Assembly: GCA_011037195.1 (NCBI GenBank)
Contig: JAAEAF010000372.1
Span: forward strand, 1 to 64,000
From: Triatoma infestans
Taxonomy: Eukaryota > Arthropoda > Insecta > Hemiptera > Reduviidae
Direction of reading: 5' to 3'
Length of the DNA stretch: 64,000 bases
The translations under genes and the position numbers were made by a program. The notes beneath the pieces are model-generated. The model did not search any database, was not told the DNA's origin, and saw only the letters and a program-made list of their open reading frames with translations. Positions within the stretch are counted from its first letter, which is position 1. Each line of letters starts with the position of its first letter. Shown piece after piece: positions 20,716-32,939 of this stretch.

Positions 20716-21083
20716 TGTAGTGGTTTTAGTGAACCAGTGAACCCCCACCACTCATCCACTCTAGCGGAGAGAAACAGCCCCTCTCGCACTGAGAGGAGAG
20801 GCTCAGCGAGTATATATATATATGAGAGAGAGACAGCCAGAAATCATTCAGATAGAATTCAGTTGATTCACACATCAGATATCACTCCGTTATTATAACT
20901 CTCATCCCTCCGTATATATCATTTAGCCACGTCAGTCTGCAGATCAGTTCAGTAGTTCTTAACTCATAGTGTACAGTCCTTGGCAGTCAGTCATATATAT
21001 TTATATCAATTACATATCTTAACCAACATCATTCATCATTCATCAAATCAAACAACCAAGCATCTCCTAATAACACCCTTACA
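20716..21083 (+). mobile_element. Solo LTR (LTR-2 family) with 4-bp TSD
   Basis: The 368-bp insertion begins TGTAGTGG and ends CCTTACA (TG...CA). The 4-bp duplication TAAT lies at 20712-20715 and 21084-21087. A second copy with its own duplication is at 33656-33980. The sequence includes a GC-richer 5' part (CCCCCACCACTCATCCACTC), a TATATATATA box at about 20811-20822 and several TCAGT motifs downstream (20930-20990), a layout expected of a Pol II LTR promoter. No internal region is attached, so it arose by LTR-LTR recombination. A 4-bp duplication fits Gypsy or BEL types; which one is unknown. Confidence 0.85.
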
Positions 21084-21299
21084 TAATTAACGGTAAGAAA
21101 AGTAATATGACGGAGAAAGAAAGGTTCATGCCATTTAAAACCGTGGGATGGCCCAATCGAGGTAGGGAATGAGTCCCGAGAGGACATAGAAGAAGGAGCA
21201 AACCAAGCATGCAATGGAAAGGGACAAGAGGATGAATCGAGGCGGAACTGGAAACTTATGTGATGTCCCCTGGAGAATCCCCTACAGTGGTAGAAAAAA
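21084..21299. other. Short unassigned segment
   Basis: This GC-richer segment (about 21100-21290) follows the solo LTR and may continue the LINE remnant upstream of it. I do not recognise it. Confidence 0.3.
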
Positions 21300-22520
21300 A
21301 TAGCAATCTCGTGTGAAACACACACACGACTTTCTCTTTCTAGAGTTTACAGAATTATAATTAACAAAATTTCCTTCAAACATATAATTTGTACTAAATA
21401 TATACTTGTTTCAATTTTATATCATTAGGAAAATCTGAAACAAATAACGTGACTTGTTTGAGGAATGCATAACTTCACCCACACCCTAAAACTTCTTTAA
21501 GTGGACTTTCTCGGATAAAAAGTTTCAACATAACTTCTTGATTCCCATTTTCTTGGTTAGTATATAAAATTTCAAGAAATCCTTCGGTGTTTTTATGGAG
21601 AAAAACGAAGAAAACTGAAAAAACTGTTCAGTAAAAAACCACTTCCATTTTCCAAAACCATTTTCAATATAGTCGGAATTTTGGCGACATATTTATTTTA
21701 ATTAATATAATGGGAGAGTAAGATGGAGAAAATTTAGGTCTGGTTGATGAAATAAGAAAACTTTGTTAACACTAGTTAACTAGTATATTAATAAAGAGAC
21801 ATAGTCTGCCTGGACTTTACAATAGAGAATGGTTAAGGTAGAGTGGTATGAGAATGACACGTAGTGACTGGCGAGATGTTGAACTATAGTGAACTCTCTT
21901 TGGTTGTCTTCTCTCTACTCTTTTTGGTTGCTGTTACAATTAATATTATTTAGATGATAGAATTGTATAATAAACGGAAATAGCACTTTATCAAGAAAAC
22001 CTTCTTCTCTTCAAAAGCATTCCCTATTCTTCTCTTAAATGAATTTTCCCAGATAAATATTTCAAACAAAAATTATAGCTCTACGTAATATCTGAAATTG
22101 ATATACGAAATTTAAAGAAAATCGTTGGATTTAAATAAAAAAAACGCAAAAAAGTAAAAAACAAAATTCAGTAAAGTGATATTTCCGGTAGAAGAATTTT
22201 GACAGATAACTCGGATCCCATGGTGATACCTAAACAGAATAGATAGATCGAAAAGTACATTTATTGTAAGAAATATACAAAATAGAGAAATAAACAAAAG
22301 AATAAGATATACTCGATTACATGATATATAAGTTTGGACTTGCTGCGATTTTTCGTTTTTGAGCTATGCTATTCACATACACATACACACCATTTTCTAA
22401 AACCAGTTTTTGGACCCAGGGGATCACAAACCGGGTACTTATAACGAAAAGTCGATATCGAAAATTTGACTTCACCACATTGCTTCCTCTTAATAGGAGT
22501 AAGACAGTAAAAGTGCATAT
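21300..22520 (-). repeat. DR-A repeat, long copy with at least two internal modules
   Basis: It begins with 'CTCGTGTGAAACACACACAC' plus 'GACTTTCTCTTTC' and ends with 'GATATCGAAAATTTGACTTC' and 'CTTCCTCTTAATAGGAGTAA'. It is interrupted at 21706-21938 by an LTR-like insertion. The CA tract at 22374-22390 is in the family's fixed position. Confidence 0.8.
21706..21938 (-). mobile_element. Short LTR-like insertion flanked by ATTAA (LTR-3 family?)
   Basis: This 233-bp segment interrupts DR-A exactly where other copies read AATTAATATTATTTAGATGA. ATTAA is found on both sides (21701-21705, 21939-21943). Its ends, TATAATGGG on the left and GTTACA on the right, and the block GGACTTTACA resemble the LTR-3 copy at 41459-41750. 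Confidence 0.4.
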
Positions 22521-22971
22521 TTTTTACTGAATGTTTTTTTTTACTGAAAATTATGAATTACTTTGAGAAATTTTTGTCGGTGTTTAACATCAATTTTATT
22601 TTGTCTTATTAGTATAAACGGCCATACACCAAATGGCGGACGTACATTAAATCTTGCATTTTCGATTAATTCTCTTTTGCCTTCTTTTTAAATAATGCAA
22701 TGAAAATTCTGAATTTTTCTTTGTGACTCACATTGATTTTATAAAACAGTAAATAATATGTTAGAAATAACTAGATTCTTTGCACTTTTTTTATAAAAAA
22801 TTTTTATTGCACAATTTGATAATTGATAAAATACCTACGAAGACAAAATTAGTAAAAAAAATTCTAAACTAGATTTTTTATATAAATAATAAGCTATAAA
22901 TAATTAGCCATTCACAGTGTAGAAGTGAAGGTGTGAAATGTGGGCGAAATTCTACATTTCTGATTGGCCTA

Positions 22972-24218
22972 TTATTATTATTATTATCAAACGGGTGCCC
23001 AAAGGCGCGGGACCTAAGCCTATGTGGGTGGCTCTTATCCCCCCGATCCCCCCCCCGTGACCCCTTAATTAATCTCCCCCGGTAACTTGCCGGTTAATCT
23101 GCAATATCCCAAGATATCCCTAAACTCCAACTCGCCTAGGCAATCCTGCGAGAGTGGTGTCCTCCCAAATATACGAAACCTAGTTCCAGCGAAACGGGGA
23201 CACTGACATAAGTAGTGATACACCGTTTCCCTAACTCCGTCATCACAGTTCTGACAAATGGGACTCGGCGTCCTCCCTATGTTGAACAAGGGACTCCCAA
23301 GTGTGTCCAGTCACTATCCCTACCAAGGTCCTCAAACCCGTCCTACTAAGAGACAGGAGATACTCCGAAATTCCTGCTTGCTTGCCTTTATAAACTTTTA
23401 GCTTGGAGGCACCCCTGCGTATCCACCCAGCGTTTCTCCAAAGCTCTCGTCTCCCAAAGTCTAATCTGTTTGTCGCGAAACGTCTTTGTAACGGCCAGGA
23501 CTAGTTCAGGACCACAAAATGGTAATGATGATCCCTCCCTGGCCAGCCGATCCGCCCTCTCATTGCCCTCTATTCCCGCATGTCCGGGTATCCAATAGAG
23601 ATGCACCTTACCCCTCCGAGCCAAAGCGTTGAGCTTCCTCCGACATTCTCCCACTAATTTCGAACTCCACCAAGGCTTACTCAAAGCCCTTAGTGCGGCT
23701 TGACTATCGGAGAAGATCCGCACTTCCTTAAACTCTCCTAGCCACTCCCCCACAAGGTGGCAGCATTCAATGATGCCCACCACCTCAGACTGGAAAACAG
23801 TGGCCAAACCACCCAAGGCCACCGAACTCCCTCTATCCAACTCCTGAAACCATGCTCCCGCCCCCGACAGGCCAGTACCCTCCTGCCTAGAGCCATCCGA
23901 ATAGCAGCGAATAATACCGCTGCCCGACTCCGTTGGCCTCGTGAGGTTATCATCCCCCATACTACCAATCGTAATCTCATAATCTCTCTCAAATTCCCAT
24001 TTCTTGCTCGTCTCATCAAGTTTGGATAGCCAAAATCGGTTCACTTGCCAAATTTCGTCCTCGATCCTAGTGTGATCCCCCGAAAGGTTCTCACCCGTTC
24101 TCCCTTGCACCTCATTCTGAGGTACCCTTTCATTGCCTCCCCCACTACCACATACTGAAGGGGATTAGCCCCAGCAGCATCTCTAATGCCACCGTCGGTG
24201 TCGTTCTCATCGCGCCAG
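22972..24218 (-). mobile_element. I-like non-LTR retrotransposon, 5'-truncated, 13-bp TSD
   Basis: The 1,247-bp insertion is bounded by the 13-bp direct repeat TCTGATTGGCCTA (22959-22971, 24219-24231). On the minus strand it ends in a run of TAA/ATA triplets (22971-22988), the 3' tail type known for the I clade. The GC content contrasts sharply with the AT-rich flanks. It encodes the reverse transcriptase thumb, an RNase H domain and a CCHC-like motif, all frame-broken. Confidence 0.92.
23065..24218 (-). pseudogene. LINE ORF2 3' half: RT thumb, RNase H and zinc knuckle (frameshifted)
   Basis: At the truncated 5' end the frame reads 'TGAMRTTPTVALEMLLGL', an RT thumb block, then shifts frame to 'PLQYVVVGEAMKGYLRMR'. 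The longest frame (23388-24110, 240 codons) holds a complete type I RNase H domain with the D-E-D-D set: D72 (CYSDGSRQ), E109 (FQSEVVG), D135 (IFSDSQAA) and D187 (GNERADRLARE), with H177 in WIPGHAG. After another frameshift 'LSLSRTGLRTLVGIVTGH' follows, and a last frame (23065-23289) gives the C-terminal knuckle ICQNCDDGVRETVYHYLCQC. RNase H would remove RNA from the cDNA hybrid during target-primed reverse transcription. Three frameshifts make the copy dead although RNase H residues are intact. Confidence 0.9.
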
Positions 24219-24452
24219 TCTGATTGGCCTAACATACACCCATATTTCACACCTTCTTTTCTACTGTGATAAATTATCCAATTGTACAATAAAAAAAATT
24301 TATTAAAAAAATGCACAAAAAACAAGTAATTTCTACAAAGAAAAAAACTCAGAATTTTCATTGCATTATTGAAAAAGAAGGCAAAAAGGAATTAAGCGGA
24401 AACGCAAGATGTATTGCAGAAATGCAAGTCTGCCATTTTGTATTTGCCCGTT

Positions 24453-24594
24453 TTTTGGGTGGGACAAAATAAAAAACTTTTTTTAGACCTGGAGTTTTAA
24501 GCTATTCCTTATATTGTCCTTAATTTTATACAGTCGATAAAGTATTGAAAGTATACTGCATGAGTTAATCCGATCAAAAATCTAGTTTCTCGCT
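24453..24594. other. Short AT-rich spacer
   Basis: Nothing is recognised. Confidence 0.3.
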
Positions 24595-25076
24595 ACAACA
24601 TACGAAAATCTGATGTGAAACACTCACACGACTTTCTCTTACTGCGAAATGGCAATTTCCTTCACACTTAAAAATTCTTATTAGTGTTTAAACTGTCGGC
24701 ATTTTTATGGTGAAAATCACAAAAAGCTGAAAACCTATTCTGTAAAGTCGCACTTTCGGTCAACTGATTTTCTTCAAACTGGGACTTTTGGCAACCTATA
24801 TCATTATAATTAATATTATTTAGTTGGCAGAATTGTATGGCACATTTTTGAACTAAAATTGCACTTCAAAGGAAACCATAACCCAGTACCTCCCCCTTAA
24901 ATGAATTCCCGAAGAAATGTAAATAAAAGTTGTAGCTCTTTGTATGTGTAGTTGATATGCCAAGTTTATAAGAAACTCGTGGGAGCCGTTTTCGAGAAAA
25001 ATCACAAAAACTGAAGAAACCATTCATTGAAATGGCATTTCCAGTAGATGGATTTTTCCCAAAATCTTCGTACAAC
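24595..25076 (-). repeat. DR-A repeat, truncated by an LTR
   Basis: It begins 'CTGATGTGAAACACTCACAC' plus 'GACTTTCTCTTACTGCG', has the 'GCACTTTCGGTCAACTGATT' module and the GGAAACCATAACC block, and stops at 25076 where an LTR starts. The missing half is not found on the other side. Confidence 0.75.
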
Positions 25077-25593
25077 TGTAATGAGATCCGAATCATTGAG
25101 ATTCCTGAGGATCCGAAGGACCTAGTTACTCGCTACCTAGGGCCAGACAGGGGTGCTAGACCTAGGAAATACAGTTATCGACATCCAGTCAGCAATCATT
25201 CTACTTTCTAATCTCAGCCAGTCTGTCTCTCTCATCATTATTTTCTCGCAGGGAAGTCCTTGCAGTTTGTGTTTCTTCTTCATCATTTCTAAATTTATTC
25301 TCTCTAATTCTCTCCACACCCATCTATTAGACACCAGACTACTACAAGCAATTTCCAAAACGTCACTATGCTCATTTTCAAAATCCGGTTCAGTAAGTGT
25401 TAGAATACGTTTGAGTTTTCAAATCAATTTAGCTTCAAGAAAATTTAAGTGCGTGAGTTTTGTGTATTTATAAGCTTAATTCATTCCTAAGAATTAACTT
25501 GTAAATTATAATTTTGTAAAGCATCTAAGTTCAATTCTAGTCAATATATTTATTGTAAACAAGTAGTGTCCTATTTACCTATTTTTTAATACA
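25077..25593 (+). mobile_element. LTR (LTR-3 family), probable
   Basis: The segment starts abruptly inside DR-A with TGTAATGAGATCCGAATCAT and ends about AATACA. The first 80 bases match the start of the minus-strand copy at 41459-41750 (TGTAATGGGATCCGAATC). CAGTCAGC and TCAGCCAGTC motifs follow. No target duplication was found at the inferred ends, and purine-rich sequence continues to about 26100, so part of an internal region may remain. Confidence 0.5.
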
Positions 25594-27594
25594 TCTTTCT
25601 AACATATTCACACATCAAAACGCTCGTGCACACGCTACGCAACTCAACAATCAAATACAGAACACCACAAAGATGTTGCAGGAGAATACGAAAAAAAATC
25701 AGAAAAAATGAACGAAGGAAGAAGAACAAAGAAAATGAGCAAATAGCTATTGAGTAGATGATCGCAAAGCGGAATAGCATCATGAATGGATCACTTTTGA
25801 CCGAGCAAGAAGAAAATACTAATGATGCTCACGAATCCAATATGCCTGACTACAAAACAATAGGAGAATCCTTATTTCAAAACTAATGCATACAGTACGT
25901 ATTTGGAAGTGATAAATTCAAGTGCACTTATTGAACAAAGTGAAACAAATATAGAGCGTGCTTTTCTAGTCGTGACAAGAAGTTGAAGTAGTAGAAGAAG
26001 AAGAAGAAAAAGAAGCGTAGAAAAAAAAATTGTTGATTGTACTAAGAACGGAACAAATTGCAACCTATCCTAATTCAATATATATTCGGTAGAAGTGGAA
26101 CTAGACTACACAATTGTGGAGAAGAGTGCGACTGATTGTTTGGCGATGGTATGAGGTGGTGGGAGGAGCAGTGTAAGTGACATGAGAAGAATATTAAAGT
26201 AGATAGTGGGGAACTTCACTGGTCCTTTGCAATAAAAATTTGATTTTTATCTATTTTATGTGGCTTCTAAAAAAATAAAATAAAAATTAATCTATTGTTA
26301 ACATTATCTTATTTTAATTAGAACAAAAAACAAGAGGAGTATAAACATTAATAAATAAATAAGTATAAAAATGCCAGTTCTACAAGTTACGTAATATTTT
26401 AAAAATCTCAGATTACCATTTTCTTCATATTATTAAATTTTTTACAAAAAACCCAAATTTAAAACGAAGTTCGCATTGCTCGGATTGCCTGACTGCGTTG
26501 AGAGGAGCTAAGTTTATGTATCTTCTAAAATTTGTGACATCATGTTCTAGCAAGACTAGATGTAGTGAATGTCCTCGGGAGTTTGGACAGAAGGGAGAAA
26601 CTTATGATGAGCTTACTGATTAGACTTACTGAACACTATTCTAATTTTATACAAGAGAATAAGTACCACAAACACTTTGTATAATTGTATAATTTAGCCG
26701 TAACACTTGGTAACACATTGAGCGTGAGAAGAGAACAATAACTGACTGGCAGAGTGAGGTGTGAGAACGATGATCGTTGAATGTTGATGGTTGTTCGGGA
26801 ATGGCGTTTGAATGAGAGAGAGAGAGATGTCTTTTATGCGAATGTCCACTTCTCCTTCTCTTCTTGACTTCTAACTTCAATATCATCACAAGCGGTCCTT
26901 AGATTGATCCCTCTTCAAGCTTGAATTAGGAAGACATGTCACACCTCATGCGAGAGGGGATGTGTTTTCTAATTTGTGCACGCGCAAAATACTTCACGAC
27001 AATATAACAAGAAAATATGTACGGTGATCTATTGTACTAGAGTAGCTTTCTTCCTCCAATGAGGATCTTCTTGAGGAATAAAAGGTCAATTCCCAACAAC
27101 TTCAGGCAAATTGGCAAATTCAGCGCTTAGCAGTCCAGATATAATGTAGACAAAGGTTTAGGGCCAAAATTGTTTCCTCTATTAAGGAGTTGTCTGGTGC
27201 CGTTTAGTTGTGGGCAAACCAAGAGTTGCTCCTGGCTCTTCCATAAATATCTTTCATATCTATTCTTTGAAATTGCCGAATGCCAGTCGCCATTTTGAAC
27301 AGTGCCGCAGACTCACACCTCTCCAAGATCTATGGTTACGGGGTTCTGTAAAACTTCTTTCGGCATAGCGACGCAAAATGATCGTTAATTCACTTTACGC
27401 AGTTCATCTAAGGAGCGCATGGAATGAGCTATTCCGGACTCGATCACTCCCCCCCCCACATGGGAATCATTGAAAATGTAGCATTAAATTAGGCGAAATT
27501 ATTGTTGGTGGGTCACTGAACATACAGCTTCCAAGTTTGGCCAGCTTCGCAGCATTTATTTTTATGTCATAACTAGTGGTTTGTAAGCAGAACA
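25594..27594. other. No recognised gene; possible LTR-element internal remnant
   Basis: Positions 25670-26080 are A/G-rich with broken short frames, as a decayed gag-like region might look, but no motif supports this. Positions 26640-26960 share loose similarity with the LTR-3 copies. The remainder is unassigned. Confidence 0.35.
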
Positions 27595-27608
27595 AATAAG
27601 GCTGATAT

Positions 27609-27783
27609 CTGTTATTTTATCCGTCGTAGCATGCATATTTATTTTGTTCCTACCGGTTTCGGATTTTCATTCATCGTCAGAGTGTCTATCCGAAACCGGT
27701 CAGAAACAAAATAAATATTCATGCTACGACGGATAAAATACCAGATGTTATCCAGCATTGCGGTCCCATCCACACATTCAACT
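27609..27783. mobile_element. Foldback (inverted-dimer) retroposon with 14-bp TSD
   Basis: The 175-bp insertion is flanked by the 14-bp direct repeat AATAAGGCTGATAT (27595-27608, 27784-27797). Its arms 27613-27664 and 27688-27740 are nearly perfect complements (about 52 bp) and each contains the motif CCGAAACCGGT. The loop reads, on the minus strand, CTGACGATGAATGAAAATCC followed by GAAACC. The right-hand tail GATGTTATCCAGCATTGCGG plus TCCCATCCACA matches the outer tail of the element at 15682-15912. The long target duplication indicates retroposition rather than cut-and-paste. Confidence 0.85.
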
Positions 27784-27797
27784 AATAAGGCTGATAT

Positions 27798-29019
27798 TGA
27801 CTTTTTGCTATGTCATGTACGGACTTGTCTTATGCATCTGATTGGATGTCTTTCAGAATGTTTTTGTTAGAGGAAGCTACACTCACTTATATTGTGAAAG
27901 ATTTCTTGGTTTGGGAAGACATCAGATTCAAAACCTTGGTTCGAAATTCAATGCTCCAAGTGCTTAGGTTGTTTCCCCTTAAGGTATTATCCTATTTTAT
28001 TCAGGTATCTGTGAAACTGAAACGGATCGGTTTAGAGCTAGATTTTGAAAATTCTCTCTCCCTCAAAAATGTTGAAGACTAATAAACATTTAGTAAAAGT
28101 TATAAGTTTGAAGCAAATTTATCAAGTATAACTAACTAAATTGTAGTAACAAAAAGTCGTGTCAGTGTTTCAAACTACATTATTCCCCTATTCATCCGAT
28201 TTATAATTAGGTCAAAAATGAAATGGAATAATTTCCACGTGTGATTTCTATGAAAAAAAAAAATCGCATTTCCAAAGACTATAATTTTCTCTTTCAACTT
28301 TTTCTTTATTTTTTATTTTTGTGCAAAAAAATGAAAAATAAAGGAAAAAATTGCTAGTTATTTGTTAAGATTGTGTGCTACTTCTTGTTATCAGTGCACG
28401 TGGTATAAGCATTTCTGAATAGAGTATGTAAGTGTGGATGAAATTTTGTGGAGTGATGAATTTGTGGAGTGGGTTAGAGTGAGGGGTAAGTTAACTTGAA
28501 GTTATATGATAAGTGTTACCTTAACATAACAAGTCGTTGGAGGAGAAGGGGGATAATAATAAATTACCGTTCTTCTACCTCTTTCCACTGTAACATTCCT
28601 TGGTATATTGCTTGTCGACTTATATACACATATCTTTAAGAAAAGGAATGCTAGCCTAGCAAACTCCTACCAACTGAAATGGTGAATGATTGCCTTGACT
28701 TCAGTAAGCTCCATGATGTATATTTAGAGTCATGAAGTCATTACACACAGGCAAGAGGTAGGTAGTTATGTTACAAAACATCACCAAGTATATACAAAAC
28801 ATGATTCAACGCGTGTGTACACGTGCTTAGTGACTCTTGTTTGCAACAAATCACTCACACTCGCCAACACTTGCTTTGCAAATAAATGATTTATTTACGT
28901 ATTTATATTTCTACACTTTATATTTGCCCCGACATTTTTTTATATATATGTACATACATATATAAACAAAAACTCAAATAAATACCCCTTTATGGTGGAA
29001 TTACCTTTTATTTATCCTT
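27798..29019. other. AT-rich region; fragment of a DR-A end at about 28090-28190
   Basis: The 90-codon ORF at 27810-28082 has no recognisable family signature. A forward DR-A 3' end (AAAAAGTCGTGTCAGTGTTT) is visible at about 28153-28172. Nothing else is supported. Confidence 0.4.
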
Positions 29020-29800
29020 TTTACTTCCACTTACTCCTAGTAAGAAGTATTGCGATCGTGGCAAACTTTCGATATCGTGTATTACCGGAAATACAAGTAA
29101 GTTTTGAGGCCCTCTGAGAGCGAGAAAGTGTTTTTTAAGAAAATGGTTGTGTGTGTGTGGTTTTTTGTGTGATGTACGTGAAAAAATTGCAAAAAGTTGG
29201 GTTCTCTGTCAAAATTCCCCAACCAGATATTGAATGGATTTTTCAGGTTTTTTTTTGCTATTTTTTACGAAAACGCTGCAACAATGATTATCTTGTGGAA
29301 AAAAAAATGTTTCAATTAAAAGTGGTAGCTTTATTTTTCTATACAGTTCAATTCCAAGCTTTTATTGTACCTATTTATTCTGAAATTAAAGCTTATTTAG
29401 ATGCTAGAACTATATGATGTTACTATTAAAAAAAAAATTAAAAAATGAAATTTTAGAAGAAAATTTAACTGAAACTACTGTTCCGCCAAAAAAATACTTC
29501 AAATAGAAATGGCAGGTATTTATGAGCGTCACTGTACATGAGAAGTTTAAAGGAAATCGTTGGAGCTATTTTTGAGAAAATCCAAGTAAAGTCACGATTT
29601 TGTAAGCTTTGTTTTCAAACAGAACATCAGAAGTTTGAGTTTCCGTTGATTCTTTGTTTTTCATACATTGAAAAACACGCATTCATTTCATTTATTAAAA
29701 ACTGCTTTCTAGGAATACGAGCAATTTCCCGGGGTCACTTTTGAAAAATTGACTTGTTCGTAAAAATTTTCACTTACAGCAGTTTGAGAAATTAAAAGAA
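29020..29800 (+). repeat. DR-A repeat, forward copy
   Basis: The terminal CTTACTCCTAGTAAGAAGTA is followed by 'CTTTCGATATCGTGTATTAC' and CGGAAATAC, then the TG tract (29147-29160), 'AAAATTCCCCAACCAG' and later modules. The 88-codon ORF at 29151 is repeat sequence. Confidence 0.75.
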
Positions 29801-30839
29801 TCTGGTATGGAAACAATCACATCACTTTAATAATATTATATTTCTCACGAAATTGTTCTGATTCGCAAATTTTCTGAACAATCTGAAATCTTAGGAATTA
29901 AAAAAATTTTAGAGTTCTGCAGCCATTATTTAGCAAAACATTTAGTTTTCCGGGTTGAGATCGTGTCAGTGGTTTGTTATTAACCAAAGTTTCGCCCATA
30001 ATTGCAATATGTTTCTTCAACGTATTGTTGATTTGATTGCTAAATCAACACTGGCAAAAAACCAAAAATAGCTGTAGAATAAGCACGTGAGGGGCGGGGT
30101 CTAATTTTCCTCACCATCTTGCACGTTAATTATAGTGGTTACTGGGCGGAGCTTTATTTTTCTTCCTATGTATTTGATTGGCTCTTAGTTTTCCAGAACA
30201 AAACAAGGCTAAAACTTCGGTAAAGTGGCCTTGGGTGGGGAGATTAGACTTTCTATACTCAATATCAATGGACATGCATAGGAAGCAAAATTAAGCCTCT
30301 TCCACTCCTAGCAATAGAAGGAGGAAAAGATTAGGCCCCGCCTTTTCCGCTGACTAAACATCCAACTGTTTCTTGCAAATATTGATTTGGCAATCATGCA
30401 AAACACTATCCTGGGGAAGCCTATTGCAATTATGGAACGGAACATCGGTTTATGACAAACCATTGAGGAATCTCAGCTAGTAAGAGCTTAAGTTTTGCAG
30501 TTACGGTAAATGTCGAATTCCTTCAATTTAAACCCTCAACGGTTGGTTCGGTGAGACATATCTCATGTCCGGGATGCCTGTAAATCTAGCTCTCCCTCAG
30601 ATTATCTCTAAAGTCCACTTTTCCGACCAAAGGACTAAATAGAAGTATTAGGTTTATAGATGTGAAGTATGTATCCTAGGTGAAAGGAAAATCCGTAGAG
30701 CCTTTTCAAGATAATCGCGGGAAATGAAAAAAAAAGTCGTTAATAGATTTTTCTGTAAATTTAGTAGATTTTAAAAATCATTTTTGTTTAAAATCTCAAT
30801 GAGAGAGTGAAAGAGAGCAATGGCTAAAAATATATTTTC
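29801..30839. other. AT-rich stretch without genes
   Basis: It includes old repeats; 29950-30060 is distantly related to 2080-2210. No coding signal is seen. Confidence 0.4.
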
Positions 30840-30935
30840 TGATCCCAAAATACTTCATTTCCGGTGAATTTTCCATTTCAAAACTGTATAATGATCGCAA
30901 TACTTTCTCTTACAGCAGTAAGAGAAAGTAATTAG
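30840..30935 (-). repeat. DR-A terminus with perfect palindrome
   Basis: 'ATTTCCGGTGAATTTTCCA' is followed by ACTTTCTCTTAC-AGCA-GTAAGAGAAAGT, a perfect terminal inverted repeat of the family. Confidence 0.8.
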
Positions 30936-31839
30936 ATGAGAACGAAGAAATAAATACGACGCAGCAGATAAATCTATTGGTTAATTACAAAACTATCCAT
31001 TGTCAAGCTAATTGGGTTTTCTAAGAAGTGACATTTAAGAAATATTACCCCTGATAATTATTGATGACAATGAACAGATTTGTGCTGATTAAAGCCCCAA
31101 ACTTGGAGGATTTAATACAAGCTAAAAGAAGATTAGATTTACGTTTGCACGAACATATAGAGTAAATCAAGTTCTGTTTGGCCACCAGTCTCCTGATCTT
31201 CTTCTGACTATATCTTTTATCATTATCTTTGTCTTTTCTTTACCCTGAGGCCAACATCCACAGTGGACTACTTGAACCCATAATGAAACAAGATTTTGGA
31301 CCATGTTGGGTTACTGCGGCTAAAATTGATTCCACCTTCTAGCATTGTATGAATCAGACAAAACCTCCCTATTGATTTTCAACTCAGTGACAGTAAATTT
31401 TCATTAATTTTTTTCTTCTAAAATCATATTGAACCTTTTTGAAATTTTCTGTTCTGTCATCACTTGGTGGATTTTCTTGAACAAAATTCTCATAAACCTG
31501 AAACTAATTTCATTTAAAACAATATTTTACTTGGCTAAATAAAGACGTTTTACTTGCATAAAACCATTGGGCACGTCTATTGCATCCGGCTGTTTCTAGT
31601 GTGTTGGAAATAATACTTTCTTATTATAACACATAACATAACAGCACCGACGCTGTTCATGACATACGACGGATAAGATCTAAGCAAAGCCAGCGCGCTA
31701 CTATTGTGAAGCGAACAGGCAACAAGGATCTATAAACAATCTTTAGCAAGTGAAGTGTACAAGCTAGAGCCTCTAACCCGCAAAATTCAAGAAGTTACTT
31801 TGATCAACGCTACAGTTTGTCCCCCTACTCATTAGCAAG
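30936..31839. other. AT-rich stretch without genes
   Basis: No family, tandem repeat or long ORF is recognised. Confidence 0.4.
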
Positions 31840-32735
31840 GTTCAGTAAAAAAGCAACTTCCGGTTTACTAATTTTCTTGAAACTCGGAATTTTGGCAATC
31901 TATTTATTTCTAATTAATTTTGGTTGGAAGGTAGATTTGTATAATCACCTACGATAGCAGTTTAGAGAAAACATTGCCCCACCCCTCTCCCAAAAACCCC
32001 CTTAAATGAGTTTATCGGAAGAAATGTTACAATTAAAAGTTTTAGTTTTTTATGTGTAGTGCACATTGCAAATTCAAATAAATTGGTTAGAGTCGTTTTA
32101 GAGAAAATAGCAGAAAGCTGAAAAATGCTTCCTAGTAAAAACGCGCTTCCGGTCATCCGATTTTTTTTTTCAATCTCAGCATATTAACAACATATTTAAT
32201 TCTAATCAATATTATTTCAATGATAGAATTGTGTAATAAACTGAAATAGCATTTTAGAGGAAACCGTAACCGCCACCCCTCCTCCAAAAGTACTCTTGAA
32301 TTTTTTTCTGAGAAATGTTTCAAATAAAAGTTTTAGTTTGTATGTAAACATTTAGCTCTTTGTATGTGTAGTTGATGTAGTAAGTTTCAAGAAAATCGTT
32401 GGAGCCATTTTTGAGAAAATTGCAAAAATGTAAAAAAAAAAAAAGAAAAAAAAAGTAAAATGGTACTTCCGGTTGAGGAATATTGACAGATAACCTATTG
32501 TCGAATCCTATGGTAATACCTAAACGAAATATCACGTTTGAACTTTCTATGGTTTTTCGTTTTTGAGCTATGCTGTTCATACACACACACACACATACAC
32601 ACACACACACACACAGACCATTTTCTAAAAACCACTTTTTTGACTCAGGGATGTTTGCGGTGAAAACGATGTCGAGAATTTGACACGATTACAATACTTC
32701 CTCTTACTAGGAGTAAGAGGAAGTAAAAATTAATT
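31840..32735 (-). repeat. DR-A repeat, long copy with three modules
   Basis: The CTTCCGGT modules start near 31857, 32147 and 32466. The CA microsatellite (32579-32616) lies in its fixed position and the copy ends CTTACTAGGAGTAAGAGGAA. The 96-codon minus ORF at 32320 is repeat sequence. Confidence 0.85.
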
Positions 32736-32939
32736 TATTACAGTTTATAATTAGTATATTTGATAGTGCAATATAAGGACCTTTACAATGGAAGAAAGAG
32801 AAAATAAAAACCGAAACAGTGACAGAATGGCGATTGTAAACTCATCATTACCACCAATATAAAGCAACCAGCTGCGCCCCAATAACCCAAGTATAATCGT
32901 CAATAAGTCCATCAGCGAAAAAGTTTTTAATGAAAACAC

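Larger units (their letters stand above)
22616..24452. mobile_element. Large palindromic (foldback/TIR) element split by a LINE
   Basis: The left arm (about 22616-22958) and right arm (about 24232-24452) are complementary over 200-300 bp. For example, 'GCCTTCTTTTTAAATAATGC' at about 22679 pairs with 'GCATTATTGAAAAAGAAGGC' at about 24364, and 'CAAATGGCGGAC' with its near-complement at the far end. The I-like LINE 22972-24218 inserted near the centre. The element is non-coding; the class is unknown and no clear target duplication was found. Confidence 0.65.
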
